A stretch of DNA of 64,000 bases from Fimenecus sp964527585 (GTDB taxonomy: Bacteria > Bacillota > Clostridia > Oscillospirales > Acutalibacteraceae): the NCBI GenBank assembly GCA_964527585.1, contig CAZGPE010000004.1, positions 34,345 to 98,344 on the forward strand, read 5' to 3'. The position numbers and the translations under genes are program-made. How positions within the stretch are numbered: the first letter of the stretch is position 1; every line of letters starts with the position of its first letter. This document shows, piece after piece, positions 1 to 8,454 of this stretch. A model generated the notes under the pieces. That model was not told the DNA's origin and made no database searches. It saw nothing but the letters and a program-made list of their open reading frames with translations.

Positions 1-551
1 AAATCAGAACGGCTCTCGGCGAGCGTCTTGATATTATTGATAAAAACCGTTTCGAAATGTGCTTCATCACCGATTTCCCGATGTATGAAAAGAACGATGA
101 AGGAAAACTCGATTTCACACATAACCCGTTCTCGATGCCTCAGGGGGAGATGGATGCGCTTCTTAATCAGGATCCCCTTACCATCAAGGCTTATCAGTAC
201 GATATTGTCTGCAACGGCGTCGAACTCTCTTCGGGTGCGGTTCGTAACCACCGTCCCGACATAATGATTAAAGCCTTCGAACTTGCGGGATATTCAGCAG
301 AAGAGGTTGAAAAGCGTTTCGGAGCGCTCTTCCGTGCGTTCCACTACGGCGCTCCCCCTCATGCAGGTATGGCTCCTGGTGTTGACAGAATGATTATGCT
401 CCTTAAAGATGAAGAAAATATCCGTGAAATTATCGCTTTCCCGATGAACTCCAATGCACAGGATATGCTTCTCGGAGCACCCGGAACAGTTACCGAACAG
501 CAATTGAGAGAAGTTCATATTAAACTTCGCCGTCCTGTTCCCGAAAAATAA
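1..551 (+). CDS. aspS: Aspartyl-tRNA synthetase, C-terminal part (5' end outside window)
   Basis: Class II aminoacyl-tRNA synthetase that charges tRNA with aspartate in the cytoplasm. The open frame runs in from the window edge (first full codon at base 3) and leaves about 182 C-terminal residues. The class II motif 3 region is visible as GVDRMIMLL, preceded by FHYGAPPHAGMAPG and followed by REIIAFPMNSNAQDMLL, which is typical of bacterial AspRS. gatC follows after 17 nt and then gatA and gatB, so this enzyme probably belongs to a non-discriminating Asp system that also charges tRNA-Asn for later amidation; that last point is inferred from gene order. Family identity is secure, the start is not in the window. 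Confidence 0.95.
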   Translation, partial: IRTALGERLDIIDKNRFEMCFITDFPMYEKNDEGKLDFTHNPFSMPQGEMDALLNQDPLTIKAYQYDIVCNGVELSSGAVRNHRPDIMIKAFELAGYSAEEVEKRFGALFRAFHYGAPPHAGMAPGVDRMIMLLKDEENIREIIAFPMNSNAQDMLLGAPGTVTEQQLREVHIKLRRPVPEK

Positions 552-568
552 TTTATCAGGTGATATAA

Positions 569-856
569 ATGACCATAGACAGAAACCTCGTCGAATATCT
601 TGAAAAACTCGGCAGAATCAAACTCACCGAAGAAGAAAAAGTTTCAGCCGAAAAAGATTTGCAGGATATTCTCACTTACATTGACACGCTAAACGAACTT
701 GATACCGAAGGGATTGAACCGGCATCTCATTCGTTTCCGGTTGCCAATGTAATGCGTGAAGATGTTGTTACAAACAAAGCGGATACGGAAAACATACTCA
801 AAAATGCACCCGACAGCAAAGACGGTTGCTTTGTAGTCCCGAAAACAGTTGAATGA
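569..856 (+). CDS. gatC: Asp-tRNA(Asn)/Glu-tRNA(Gln) amidotransferase subunit C
   Basis: Small subunit (95 aa, usual length) that stabilises the GatA-GatB interface of the tRNA-dependent amidotransferase. The N-terminal stretch VEYLEKLGRIKLTEEE and the central ILTYIDTLNELDTEGIEP are the two conserved GatC segments. An AGGTG ribosome binding site lies 6-7 nt before the ATG. The stop overlaps the start region of gatA. Its place between aspS and gatA makes the call nearly certain. Confidence 0.95.
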   Translation: MTIDRNLVEYLEKLGRIKLTEEEKVSAEKDLQDILTYIDTLNELDTEGIEPASHSFPVANVMREDVVTNKADTENILKNAPDSKDGCFVVPKTVE

Positions 857-866
857 GGTGCAAGTG

Positions 867-2333
867 ATGAGAAATATTTGCGAAATGACGGCTCTTGAAA
901 TTTCAACAGCCATAAAAAACAAAGAAATAACCGTTACAGATGCTGTTGTTGCGTTTTTTGATGCAATCGAAAAATACGATTCAACACTTCATTGCTATAA
1001 TTCCGTTTGCCGTGATCAAGCGCTTGAAAGAGCGAAAGAAGTCCAAGAAGGAATCAAAAACGGAAAATATACGGGAAGACTTGCGGGAGTTCCGATCGGC
1101 ATCAAAGATAATATTTGCACAAAAGGAATTCCGACAACTTGTTCTTCGAAAATCCTCGAAAACTTTATCCCGACATATAATGCTACCGTTGTAAATCGCC
1201 TTAACGACGAAGGAATGGTTGTTATCGGTAAACTCAATATGGATGAATTTGCAATGGGTAGCACCACGGAAACATCCGCAACAGGTGTAACACGAAACCC
1301 GTGGGATATTCAAAAAGTTCCCGGCGGAAGTTCCGGCGGCGCCGCTGCCGCAGTTGCCGCAAAACTTTCTCCCGTAACGCTCGGTTCGGATACCGGCGGT
1401 TCTATTCGCCAGCCCTGTTCTTTCTGCGGTGTAACCGGACTCAAGCCTACTTATGGGGCTGTTTCCCGTTACGGACTTGTCGCTTACGCATCTTCTCTTG
1501 ACCAAATCGGACCGATCGGAAAAGATGTTGATGACTGTGCGGCGCTTTTCTCGGTAATTCAGGGAAAAGACGAAAAAGACGGAACATCTATGAATTACGA
1601 AAAATTCGACTTTGAAAAAGCCGTCAGCGGAGAAATCAAAGGCAAAACAATCGGTATTCCGGAAGATTATCTCGGTGAAGGTATTAACGAAGATATCAAG
1701 CAGGCAATTCTCAGCGCAGCCGATAAATTCCGTGAACTCGGAGCAACGGTAGAAACATTCAAAATGCCGATTGCGAAATATGCAATTCCTACCTATTATA
1801 TTATCGCCTGTGCCGAAGCGTGTTCAAACCTTTCACGCTATGACGGGATTAAATACGGTTATTCTTCTCCCAACAGCGAAAATCTTCTCGACAGATACAT
1901 TTTAAGCCGTTCCGAAGGCTTCGGAATGGAAGTTAAGCGCAGAATAATGCTCGGAAACTTTGTTCTTTCTTCCGGATATTACGATGCATATTATAACAAA
2001 GCGCTCAAAGGCAAAAAACTTATTCAAAATGCATTCTTTGAAGCATTTGAAAAGTACGATATGATTTTAGGTCCTGTTGCTCCGACAACAGCGCTTAAAA
2101 TGGGCGAAAGTCTTTCGGACCCGTTAAAAATGTATCTCGGAGACATATATACGGTTATGATAAACATTGCGGGGCTCCCATCTTTTTCCGCTCCCTGCGG
2201 ATTTGACAAAGACGGTATGCCCATCGGTATGCAGCTTATCGGTAAGCCTTTCTGTGAGGCTGAAATAATGAGCGCCGCTAAATCGTTCCAAAACGCAACC
2301 GATTATCATAAAAAATTACCGACATTAGATTAA
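867..2333 (+). CDS. gatA: Asp-tRNA(Asn)/Glu-tRNA(Gln) amidotransferase subunit A
   Basis: Amidase-signature glutaminase of the GatCAB complex, releasing ammonia from glutamine for transfer to mischarged tRNA. The amidase core is intact: the Gly/Ser-rich signature PGGSSGGAAAAVAAKLSP, the SDTGGSIRQP segment with the nucleophilic Ser, and the upstream GIKDNI with the catalytic Lys. Length 488 aa matches the family. An upstream in-frame TTG at 849 would add six residues, but the GAGGTG at 855-860 is correctly spaced from the ATG at 867, so I chose the latter. It is translationally close to gatC and is followed after 13 nt by gatB. Confidence 0.95.
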   Translation: MRNICEMTALEISTAIKNKEITVTDAVVAFFDAIEKYDSTLHCYNSVCRDQALERAKEVQEGIKNGKYTGRLAGVPIGIKDNICTKGIPTTCSSKILENFIPTYNATVVNRLNDEGMVVIGKLNMDEFAMGSTTETSATGVTRNPWDIQKVPGGSSGGAAAAVAAKLSPVTLGSDTGGSIRQPCSFCGVTGLKPTYGAVSRYGLVAYASSLDQIGPIGKDVDDCAALFSVIQGKDEKDGTSMNYEKFDFEKAVSGEIKGKTIGIPEDYLGEGINEDIKQAILSAADKFRELGATVETFKMPIAKYAIPTYYIIACAEACSNLSRYDGIKYGYSSPNSENLLDRYILSRSEGFGMEVKRRIMLGNFVLSSGYYDAYYNKALKGKKLIQNAFFEAFEKYDMILGPVAPTTALKMGESLSDPLKMYLGDIYTVMINIAGLPSFSAPCGFDKDGMPIGMQLIGKPFCEAEIMSAAKSFQNATDYHKKLPTLD

Positions 2334-2346
2334 GGAGGACAGTCCT

Positions 2347-3777
2347 ATGGAATGGGAAATTGTAATGGGTCTTGAAGTTCATACCGAACTTGCAACCAAA
2401 ACTAAAATATTCTGCGGCTGTTCTACCGAATTCGGCGGAGAGCCTAACACTCATGTGTGCGAAATCTGTTCGGGAATGCCCGGAACTCTTCCTCTTTTGA
2501 ACAAAAGAGTTGTCGAGTTTGCAATCCGCACGGGAATTGCTACAAATTGCACAATAACTCAAAATAATAAATTTGACAGAAAAAACTATTTCTATCCGGA
2601 TTTGCCCAAGGCATATCAAATTTCGCAGTTGTATCTTCCGATTTGCCGTAACGGTTATATAGAGGTCGATTCTGCCGACGGCGGAAAGAAAAAAATCGGA
2701 ATTCACGAAATCCACATGGAAGAGGATGCGGGAAAACTTATTCACGACGAATTTGAAGACTGCACGCTTGTTGACTACAACCGTTGCGGAGTTCCCCTTT
2801 TGGAAATTGTATCCGAACCGGATTTCCGCAGTGCTTCGGAAGTTATTGATTATCTTACAAAACTTCGTGCTATTCTTCAGTACACCGGTGTTTCCGACTG
2901 TAAAATGCAGGAAGGTTCGCTTCGTGCCGATGTTAACCTTTCCGTAAGACCAAAAGGGCAAAAAGAGTTCGGAACAAGAACCGAAATGAAAAACCTTAAC
3001 TCTTTCCATGCAATCGAGCGTGCTATCGAATACGAAGCGCAAAGACAAATCGAGTTAATCGAAGACGGCGAAAAAGTTGTTCAGGAAACACGCCGTTGGG
3101 ACGACAACAAAGGGTACAGTTATGCAATGCGCTCAAAAGAAGATGCGCAGGACTATAAGTATTTCCCCGAACCCGATTTGCCCCCGATCGAAATTTCCGA
3201 CAGCCAAATCGAAAGCATAAAATCCGAAATGCCCGAACTTCCCGAACAAAAACGGGAAAGATATATATCGCAACTCGGATTGCCCGAATACGATACGGGA
3301 ATTATAACCGGAGATATATACCTTGTCCGTTTCTTCGAAGAAACTCTTAAATATTGCAACTCACCGAAAGATGTTTCAAACTGGATAATGGGCGAAGTAA
3401 TGAAACTGCTCAACGACAGTGCAACTCTTACGGAAAACAATCCTCTTAAAGCGGAAGACCTCGCTTCGATTATCAATATGGTTAAATCAAATAAAATCAA
3501 CCGTGGAACCGCTAAAAAAGTGCTTGAAAAAGTGTTTACCGAAGGAGTAAATCCCGAAAAATATGTTGACGACAACAACCTCGCTCAATTGACCGATTTG
3601 TCTTCACTCAGACCGATTATCGAACAGGTCATTGCGGAAAACGAAAAGAGTGTTTCCGAATATAAAGCCGGAAAAACTCAGGCAATGGGTTACATTATGG
3701 GACAGGCAATGAGAGCGTTAAAAGGAAAAGCACCTGCTCAGGAAGTTCAAAAAATTCTCAAGGAGATTTTGGGCTGA
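2347..3777 (+). CDS. gatB: Asp-tRNA(Asn)/Glu-tRNA(Gln) amidotransferase subunit B
   Basis: Kinase/transamidase subunit (476 aa) that activates the acyl group on the mischarged tRNA and accepts ammonia from GatA. The start EWEIVMGLEVHTEL, the Cys-containing FCGCST and CEICSGMPGTLP segments, and KYFPEPDLPP are family hallmarks; the C-terminal 140 residues form the YqeY-like tRNA-binding domain ending in MGYIMGQAMRALKGKA. A strong AAGGAGGA site precedes the ATG. It is the last gene of the aspS-gatCAB unit, followed by a clear intrinsic terminator. Confidence 0.96.
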   Translation: MEWEIVMGLEVHTELATKTKIFCGCSTEFGGEPNTHVCEICSGMPGTLPLLNKRVVEFAIRTGIATNCTITQNNKFDRKNYFYPDLPKAYQISQLYLPICRNGYIEVDSADGGKKKIGIHEIHMEEDAGKLIHDEFEDCTLVDYNRCGVPLLEIVSEPDFRSASEVIDYLTKLRAILQYTGVSDCKMQEGSLRADVNLSVRPKGQKEFGTRTEMKNLNSFHAIERAIEYEAQRQIELIEDGEKVVQETRRWDDNKGYSYAMRSKEDAQDYKYFPEPDLPPIEISDSQIESIKSEMPELPEQKRERYISQLGLPEYDTGIITGDIYLVRFFEETLKYCNSPKDVSNWIMGEVMKLLNDSATLTENNPLKAEDLASIINMVKSNKINRGTAKKVLEKVFTEGVNPEKYVDDNNLAQLTDLSSLRPIIEQVIAENEKSVSEYKAGKTQAMGYIMGQAMRALKGKAPAQEVQKILKEILG

Positions 3778-3799
3778 TTCCAAAAATAACAAAAAATTT

Positions 3800-3834
3800 A
3801 ACTCCCTATTGAATTTCAATAGGGAGTTTCTTTT
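3800..3834 (+). terminator. Intrinsic terminator after gatB
   Basis: Perfect stem AACTCCCTATTG / CAATAGGGAGTT with a short AATTT loop, followed by TCTTTTATCTTT. It ends the aspS-gatCAB transcript. The reverse complement also forms the hairpin but has a weaker U tract, so it may also serve the convergent ATPase gene. Confidence 0.9.
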
Positions 3835-3854
3835 ATCTTTATTCGATTTGTTAT

Positions 3855-6518
3855 TTAAGCTTTGCGTTTGTCAATCGCTCTCTCAATCGCTTTAACGATT
3901 TCAACAAGCGGAACAATTGCAAAAGCAAGTCCCATAGCCACCGCATATTCCGCAAAATCAATGGTTTCGAAACTGAAAGCATTTGCAAGGAACGGAACAT
4001 AGATAACTACCGATGTCAATATCAATGAAAGCACCCAAGATCCGAAAAGATAAAGGTTATGGCTGCCGCTGAAAGTCATGGCAACCGCCGAACCTCTTTG
4101 CGAACGAAGGTTGAGCGAATGGAAAATTTCACACATACTCATTGTAAGGAACGCCATTGTCATTCCGTCGGGTGAATTTGTGATTTCCCAAACTCCCGCT
4201 TCCATATAATGTCCGATGAAATAAGCCGCAAGTGTGAGCAAAGTAACGAAAAGTCCCTGATATGCAATATCAAATCCGACACCACCGGAGAATATGCCGT
4301 CTTTTGACTTTCTCGGAGAGCGTCTCATAATATCTTTTTCGCCTTTTTCCATCGCAAGAGCAAGTGCGGGGAAACAGTCTGTTACAAGGTTAATCCAAAG
4401 AAGATGAACCGGCTTGAGAATTGTAAATCCGAACAGATTTGCAACAAAAATCGAAAGCACTTCGCTCAAGTTCGATGCAAGCAAGAACTGAATGGATTTA
4501 CGGATATTGTCATAAATTCTTCTGCCTTCTTCAACGGCGGAAACTATTGTTGCAAAGTTATCGTCCGCAAGAACCATATCCGCAACATTTTTGGTAACAT
4601 CCGTACCGGTAATACCCATACCTACGCCAATGTCCGCACTTTTTATCGAAGGCGCATCGTTTACGCCGTCTCCGGTCATTGCGGTTATCATACCGTGCTT
4701 TTTCCAAGCGTTTACGATACGAACCTTATGTTCCGGCTGCACACGGGCATAAACAGAGTATTTCTCAACTTCTTTTTCAAAGTCTTCATCGGAAATTTCA
4801 TTAAGTTGAGCACCTGTAATCGCTTCGTCGGGATGGCTGATAATACCGAGTTCCATTGCAATTGCCGCTGCAGTATCTTTATGGTCGCCGGTTATCATAA
4901 TCGGTCTTATTCCTGCTGTACGGCACTCTTCGATCGCCGCTTTAACTTCCGGACGAACCGGATCAATCATTCCCACAAGGCCGACAAAAACAAGATCGTT
5001 TTCGATTGCTTCGGGGGATATATCGCTCGGAAGAGCCGCATATTCTTTGTAACTGCACGCAAGAACCCTTAATGCTCTGTCTGCGAACGCCTTGTTCTGT
5101 GCAAGAATTTCTTCTTTGTCCTGCTCGGTAATATCCCTACAAACGCCGTCTTTTAAGATTTTTGTGCAGCGTTTGAGAATTTCATCGGGTGCACCTTTTG
5201 TGTACTGAACGAAGGACTCACCCTTTGAATGAACTGTGCTCATCATTTTACGCATCGAGTCAAACGGTGCTTCGCATACTCTTGCTTCGGATTTAGCAAG
5301 ATCGTTTTTATTCATACCGAGTGTAAGAGCATAAGCAACAAGTGCCGCTTCTGTAGGTTCACCGAGAATATCTCCGTTTTCATCTACATTTACATCTGTA
5401 CAAAGTGCCATACCCTTTGCAAGAAGATTTTCGTCATCGGCATAATGTTCAACTACCGTCATCTTATTCTGTGTAAGAGTACCTGTTTTGTCGGAGCAGA
5501 TAATCTGTGCACATCCAAGTGTTTCGACAGCGGTGAGTTTTCTTATAATTGCGTTTTTCTTCGACATATTGGTAACACCGATCGAAAGAACAACGGTAAC
5601 AACAGCCGCAAGGCCTTCCGGAATAGCCGCTACCGCAAGAGATACAGCAATCATAAATGTATCAAGTAAAAATTCAAGACCGATAGGATTTCCGGTGATA
5701 AACTGACGGATAATACCGATTGCAAAAATAACAACGCAAATTCCGATAACCGCAACGCTGAGAATTTTACTTAACTGAGCAAGTTTTTTCTGCAACGGAG
5801 TTTGTCCGTCCTCAGCCTGTGCAAGTGCACCTGCGATTTTACCCATTTCGGTATCCATACCGGTAGCGACAACAACCGCTTTGCCTCTGCCGTAAACAAC
5901 CGATGAACCCATATACATCATATTTTTACGGTCTCCAAGCGGAATATCTTTTTCGCTTTCACGCAAATTGATAATATCAATAAATTTATTTACGGGAACA
6001 GATTCACCCGTAAGCGCCGCTTCTTCGATTTTCAAACTTGCACTTTCGATAATTCTCGCATCGGCGGGTACAGCATCTCCCGCTTCAAGAAGAATTACAT
6101 CCCCGACAACAAGATCTTCGCTTTTTATCTGAATAACCTTGCCGTCTCTGAGCACCTTTGAAGTGGCAGCAGCCATTTCCTGAAGTGCTTCAATTGCTTT
6201 TTCCGCTTTGTTTTCCTGAAATACACCTAAAACCGCATTTACGATTACAACAAGCAAGATAATAATTACATCGGACGGGAATTCACCCTCAAAAGCCGCT
6301 GTAATTCCCGAAATTGCCGCCGCTACCAAAAGTATAATGATCATCGGATCGGCAAACTGCTCAAAAAATCTCGCAATAAGTGATTTCTTTTTTCCCTCTT
6401 CAAGACGGTTTTTTCCGTTCTCTTCCAACCTCTTTTGCGCTTGTGCCGAAGTTAAGCCGTTTTCGGATGAAGCGGTTTCGTTAAAAACTTCTTCGGCAGT
6501 GCTGAGATAGTGTTTCAT
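3855..6518 (-). CDS. P-type (type II) cation-transporting ATPase, probable Mn2+/Ca2+ exporter
   Basis: Membrane ATPase of 887 aa, full length for the SERCA/PMR1-like class. Visible in order: cation ATPase N-terminal domain (about 1-75), actuator loop TGES near 170-173, M4 motif AAIPEGL near 297-303, phosphorylation site DKTGTLT near 343-349, nucleotide domain KGAPDEI, hinge MTGDGVNDAPS, then M5 with NLSE and M6 with NLVTD cation ligands. The motifs say calcium-type pump; the upstream yybP-ykoY manganese riboswitch argues that the physiological substrate includes Mn2+, as for other riboswitch-controlled pumps of this class. Start ATG at 6518 has an AGGAGGAAAACT ribosome site. It is monocistronic, with its own promoter. 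Confidence 0.93.
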   Translation of the reverse strand: MKHYLSTAEEVFNETASSENGLTSAQAQKRLEENGKNRLEEGKKKSLIARFFEQFADPMIIILLVAAAISGITAAFEGEFPSDVIIILLVVIVNAVLGVFQENKAEKAIEALQEMAAATSKVLRDGKVIQIKSEDLVVGDVILLEAGDAVPADARIIESASLKIEEAALTGESVPVNKFIDIINLRESEKDIPLGDRKNMMYMGSSVVYGRGKAVVVATGMDTEMGKIAGALAQAEDGQTPLQKKLAQLSKILSVAVIGICVVIFAIGIIRQFITGNPIGLEFLLDTFMIAVSLAVAAIPEGLAAVVTVVLSIGVTNMSKKNAIIRKLTAVETLGCAQIICSDKTGTLTQNKMTVVEHYADDENLLAKGMALCTDVNVDENGDILGEPTEAALVAYALTLGMNKNDLAKSEARVCEAPFDSMRKMMSTVHSKGESFVQYTKGAPDEILKRCTKILKDGVCRDITEQDKEEILAQNKAFADRALRVLACSYKEYAALPSDISPEAIENDLVFVGLVGMIDPVRPEVKAAIEECRTAGIRPIMITGDHKDTAAAIAMELGIISHPDEAITGAQLNEISDEDFEKEVEKYSVYARVQPEHKVRIVNAWKKHGMITAMTGDGVNDAPSIKSADIGVGMGITGTDVTKNVADMVLADDNFATIVSAVEEGRRIYDNIRKSIQFLLASNLSEVLSIFVANLFGFTILKPVHLLWINLVTDCFPALALAMEKGEKDIMRRSPRKSKDGIFSGGVGFDIAYQGLFVTLLTLAAYFIGHYMEAGVWEITNSPDGMTMAFLTMSMCEIFHSLNLRSQRGSAVAMTFSGSHNLYLFGSWVLSLILTSVVIYVPFLANAFSFETIDFAEYAVAMGLAFAIVPLVEIVKAIERAIDKRKA

Positions 6519-6532
6519 AGTTTTCCTCCTAA

Positions 6533-6572
6533 TAAAAATGACCTTCGACAGAGAAATTTTCTGCCGAAGGTC
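6533..6572 (-). terminator. Terminator hairpin of the Mn riboswitch expression platform
   Basis: On the minus strand the sequence GACCTTCGGCAG-AAAATTT-CTCTGTCGAAGGTC folds into a long hairpin followed by ATTTTTATT, only about 14 nt before the ATPase start. Its position between aptamer and ribosome binding site fits a regulated terminator: read-through when the aptamer is ligand-bound would switch the pump on. Confidence 0.85.
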
Positions 6573-6589
6573 TTGCTTCCTAAAAATAA

Positions 6590-6665
6590 TAGGTTCGACG
6601 ACCAGATGCCGAAAGGCAACATGATGTTGACCGCCGAATTCAAGCTACTCCCCTTCAAATCGGGT
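6590..6665 (-). promoter_or_regulatory. yybP-ykoY manganese riboswitch aptamer
   Basis: Read on the minus strand the leader contains AAGGGGAGTAGCTTGAAT at its 5' side, then CGGTCAACAT, GGCATCTGGTCGTCG, closing on CCTATTA. The GGGGAGUAGCUU start and the two facing internal-loop segments are the hallmark of the yybP-ykoY family, a known Mn2+ sensor. It sits between a consensus promoter and a terminator hairpin directly upstream of a P-type ATPase, which is one of the standard regulons of this family. Boundaries are approximate because no covariance model was run. Confidence 0.88.
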
Positions 6666-6679
6666 TATTAACTTATATA

Positions 6680-6708
6680 ATAATATCACGATTATAGACT
6701 TTTGTCAA
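6680..6708 (-). promoter_or_regulatory. Sigma-A promoter of the riboswitch-ATPase transcript
   Basis: On the minus strand TTGACA (6708-6703), 17-nt spacer, TATTAT (6685-6680). The -35 box overlaps the stop codon of the upstream gene. The predicted start lies shortly before the aptamer. Confidence 0.85.
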
Positions 6709-7850
6709 GCAGAGCTTTTTTCAACGAGTATATAATTATTTATTCCCATGTTTTCGAGCGTTGAAACATAATCCTCGCTGTCAATTATCGGAATAAGCCC
6801 TACTGTCATATAGTTACTCTCCGCTTTTTCTTTCAAAGCCGGTATAGATGTCTCCAAAACCGTTTGAATGTCCACTTCTTCTGAATTTCCCGAATCGAGC
6901 GTAAAATCAATCGCATTAAACAGCGCCTCGCTGTCAAACATACTACCCGCAAAAAGCTGTTCGTTTGTGTTTAGCGCACTGTCGACATCCATATAAAACG
7001 CAATCTGTGTTTGACCGCAAATTTCCGCCGCTTTCGAAACAAATGTATGAAGCACCGAATTCCTGCTTTCCAAACTTTCGGCTTCTCCCGAAAAATATGC
7101 TGTATTGACTCTGTCTCCTGTCGGGAAACATACGCTTTTAAGCATTATAACATCAATATTCATTGCCGCACATTCCCCTATTACCTCTAAAAGATAGTCC
7201 TGTGCGATTTCGGAATAAGGGTTAAGCCACGGATTTCCGTCGTTCTGGGCACTGTCATCAAGCCATACAGTAGTCATATCTCCCTGCATAACCGAAGCGC
7301 CTTTTAACATTGATGCCGCAAGCGGATCTTCAAAACAATATATTTCTGCTATTATTTTGAATCCGTCCGACTTCAACTGTTCGATTGTAGACAAAGCGTT
7401 TTCATAGATTTCATCGCACGCCCCTATATCAACGGCTGTAGCGACGGAAGAATTATAATTCAACTTTCCTTCACAAGTTTTAAGTTCAACTACTACCGCA
7501 TTTGCCTTTGCCTGCTTAAGCTGTGTTCTAAAAAGGTCGTATGCAATTCCGCCGCCTAAGGCTTCATCCGGCATTTCAAGTGCTTTAAGCCGGCCTTCAT
7601 ACTCTGCGGCAAGACCTTGAGATGAATTGTCTATCGGTCTGTTGGACAGTTTTACGCAGACAAAAACCGCAAGAAATACCGCCGCAAACAAAAACACAAG
7701 CGAAATATAAAAAATTATTCTGTTTCTTTTTTCTTTTTTTCTTCTTGTTCTGCTTTCACCGATTGCATAAAAACTACTGTTTTTGTAGTTCTTGGGATAC
7801 TCATAATAGCATCTTTTTCTCGGCTTAGTATCTCTTCTTTGAAATTGCAT
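6705..7850 (-). CDS. Membrane-anchored glycosidase-like protein (DUF4015 / putative GH TIM-barrel)
   Basis: Protein of 381 aa with a basic N-terminal cytoplasmic tail (about 1-47), one transmembrane helix (about 48-68) and an extracellular domain. The domain shows the pattern of the DUF4015 putative glycosyl-hydrolase family: NAVVVELKTCEGKLNY, then KIIAEIYCFEDPLAA, the WLDD..GNPWLNPYSEIAQDYLLEV segment and an INIDVIMLKSVCFPTG-type strand. In classical members the last segment reads like Q.DYIRFP; here the acidic residues are partly replaced, so activity is uncertain. It follows the rnfA-like gene by 10 nt with an AAGGAAAT site and is probably the last gene of that operon. Confidence 0.7.
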   Translation of the reverse strand: MQFQRRDTKPRKRCYYEYPKNYKNSSFYAIGESRTRRKKEKRNRIIFYISLVFLFAAVFLAVFVCVKLSNRPIDNSSQGLAAEYEGRLKALEMPDEALGGGIAYDLFRTQLKQAKANAVVVELKTCEGKLNYNSSVATAVDIGACDEIYENALSTIEQLKSDGFKIIAEIYCFEDPLAASMLKGASVMQGDMTTVWLDDSAQNDGNPWLNPYSEIAQDYLLEVIGECAAMNIDVIMLKSVCFPTGDRVNTAYFSGEAESLESRNSVLHTFVSKAAEICGQTQIAFYMDVDSALNTNEQLFAGSMFDSEALFNAIDFTLDSGNSEEVDIQTVLETSIPALKEKAESNYMTVGLIPIIDSEDYVSTLENMGINNYILVEKSSA

Positions 7851-7860
7851 TTTTATTTCC

Positions 7861-8454
7861 TTACATAGTCAAACTGCTGCCCGCAAATCCGGAAAATGCA
7901 AGCGAGAGAATCGCAACATAAATAAATATGGCGGGTGTTCCTTTGAAAATCTCCGGTATATTTTCATTGCTGTCAAGCCGTCTCAATCCGACATTTATCA
8001 GTAAAACCGCAATTACAAACGCAAATCCCGATCCTATTCCCGAACCGATTGCTTCGGCAACGGAAAATGCGGCACGGTAGTTAATAAACGGAACTGCCAT
8101 TACAAGAGTGTTGAACGCCGCTATGCCGATTCTTCTTACGGTTCTGTCTTTGGCTTTGAAGAAAACAGAAGCGATAATCAACACAATAAGATACATCAAT
8201 GTTAAAACAAGTACAAATTCTATCGCATGTCCGAAAGTATTCAGTCTTTTTATAAATACGATTTTTTCGAGCAACACACAAACAACCGATACCGATGTGG
8301 AAAATACCGTGATAAAAAATGTCATCGGATAAAGCTGTTTCGGTTTTGCCGCCATTCTTATAGCCTCAGACGCACCGTAACCGCCTGTAAAGATGAAATT
8401 CTGAATCAGCATCGCATATAATGCGGCAGAAAAAAGTTCTCCGAGTATTCTCAT
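7861..8454 (-). CDS. RnfA/RsxA-like integral membrane protein lacking cluster cysteines
   Basis: Integral membrane protein of 197 aa with about six hydrophobic helices. The C-terminus IPEIFKGTPAIFIYVAILSL followed by AFSGFAG aligns with the conserved RnfA ending (V..PFRG..IALI.AGLMSLAFMGFSG). In canonical RnfA/NqrE the two half-membrane loops carry NN..L....GLCP and T/I-NC, whose Cys bind an intramembrane [2Fe-2S] cluster. Here the corresponding places read QNFIFTGGYGASE and FINYRAAF, and the only Cys in the protein is in a different helix (SVVCVLL). The ATG overlaps the rnfE-like stop by 4 nt. Family membership is inferred from motif and gene order; redox function is doubtful. Confidence 0.75.
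   Translation of the reverse strand: MRILGELFSAALYAMLIQNFIFTGGYGASEAIRMAAKPKQLYPMTFFITVFSTSVSVVCVLLEKIVFIKRLNTFGHAIEFVLVLTLMYLIVLIIASVFFKAKDRTVRRIGIAAFNTLVMAVPFINYRAAFSVAEAIGSGIGSGFAFVIAVLLINVGLRRLDSNENIPEIFKGTPAIFIYVAILSLAFSGFAGSSLTM

Noticed and set aside
2278..3048. Long antisense frame across gatB (256 aa)
   Set aside because: Low-complexity Phe/Arg/Asn composition typical of a shadow of a highly biased gene; gatB is unambiguous on the other strand.
5229..5669. Cys-rich plus-strand frame inside the ATPase gene
   Set aside because: Opposite-strand shadow of the ATPase, without start signals.
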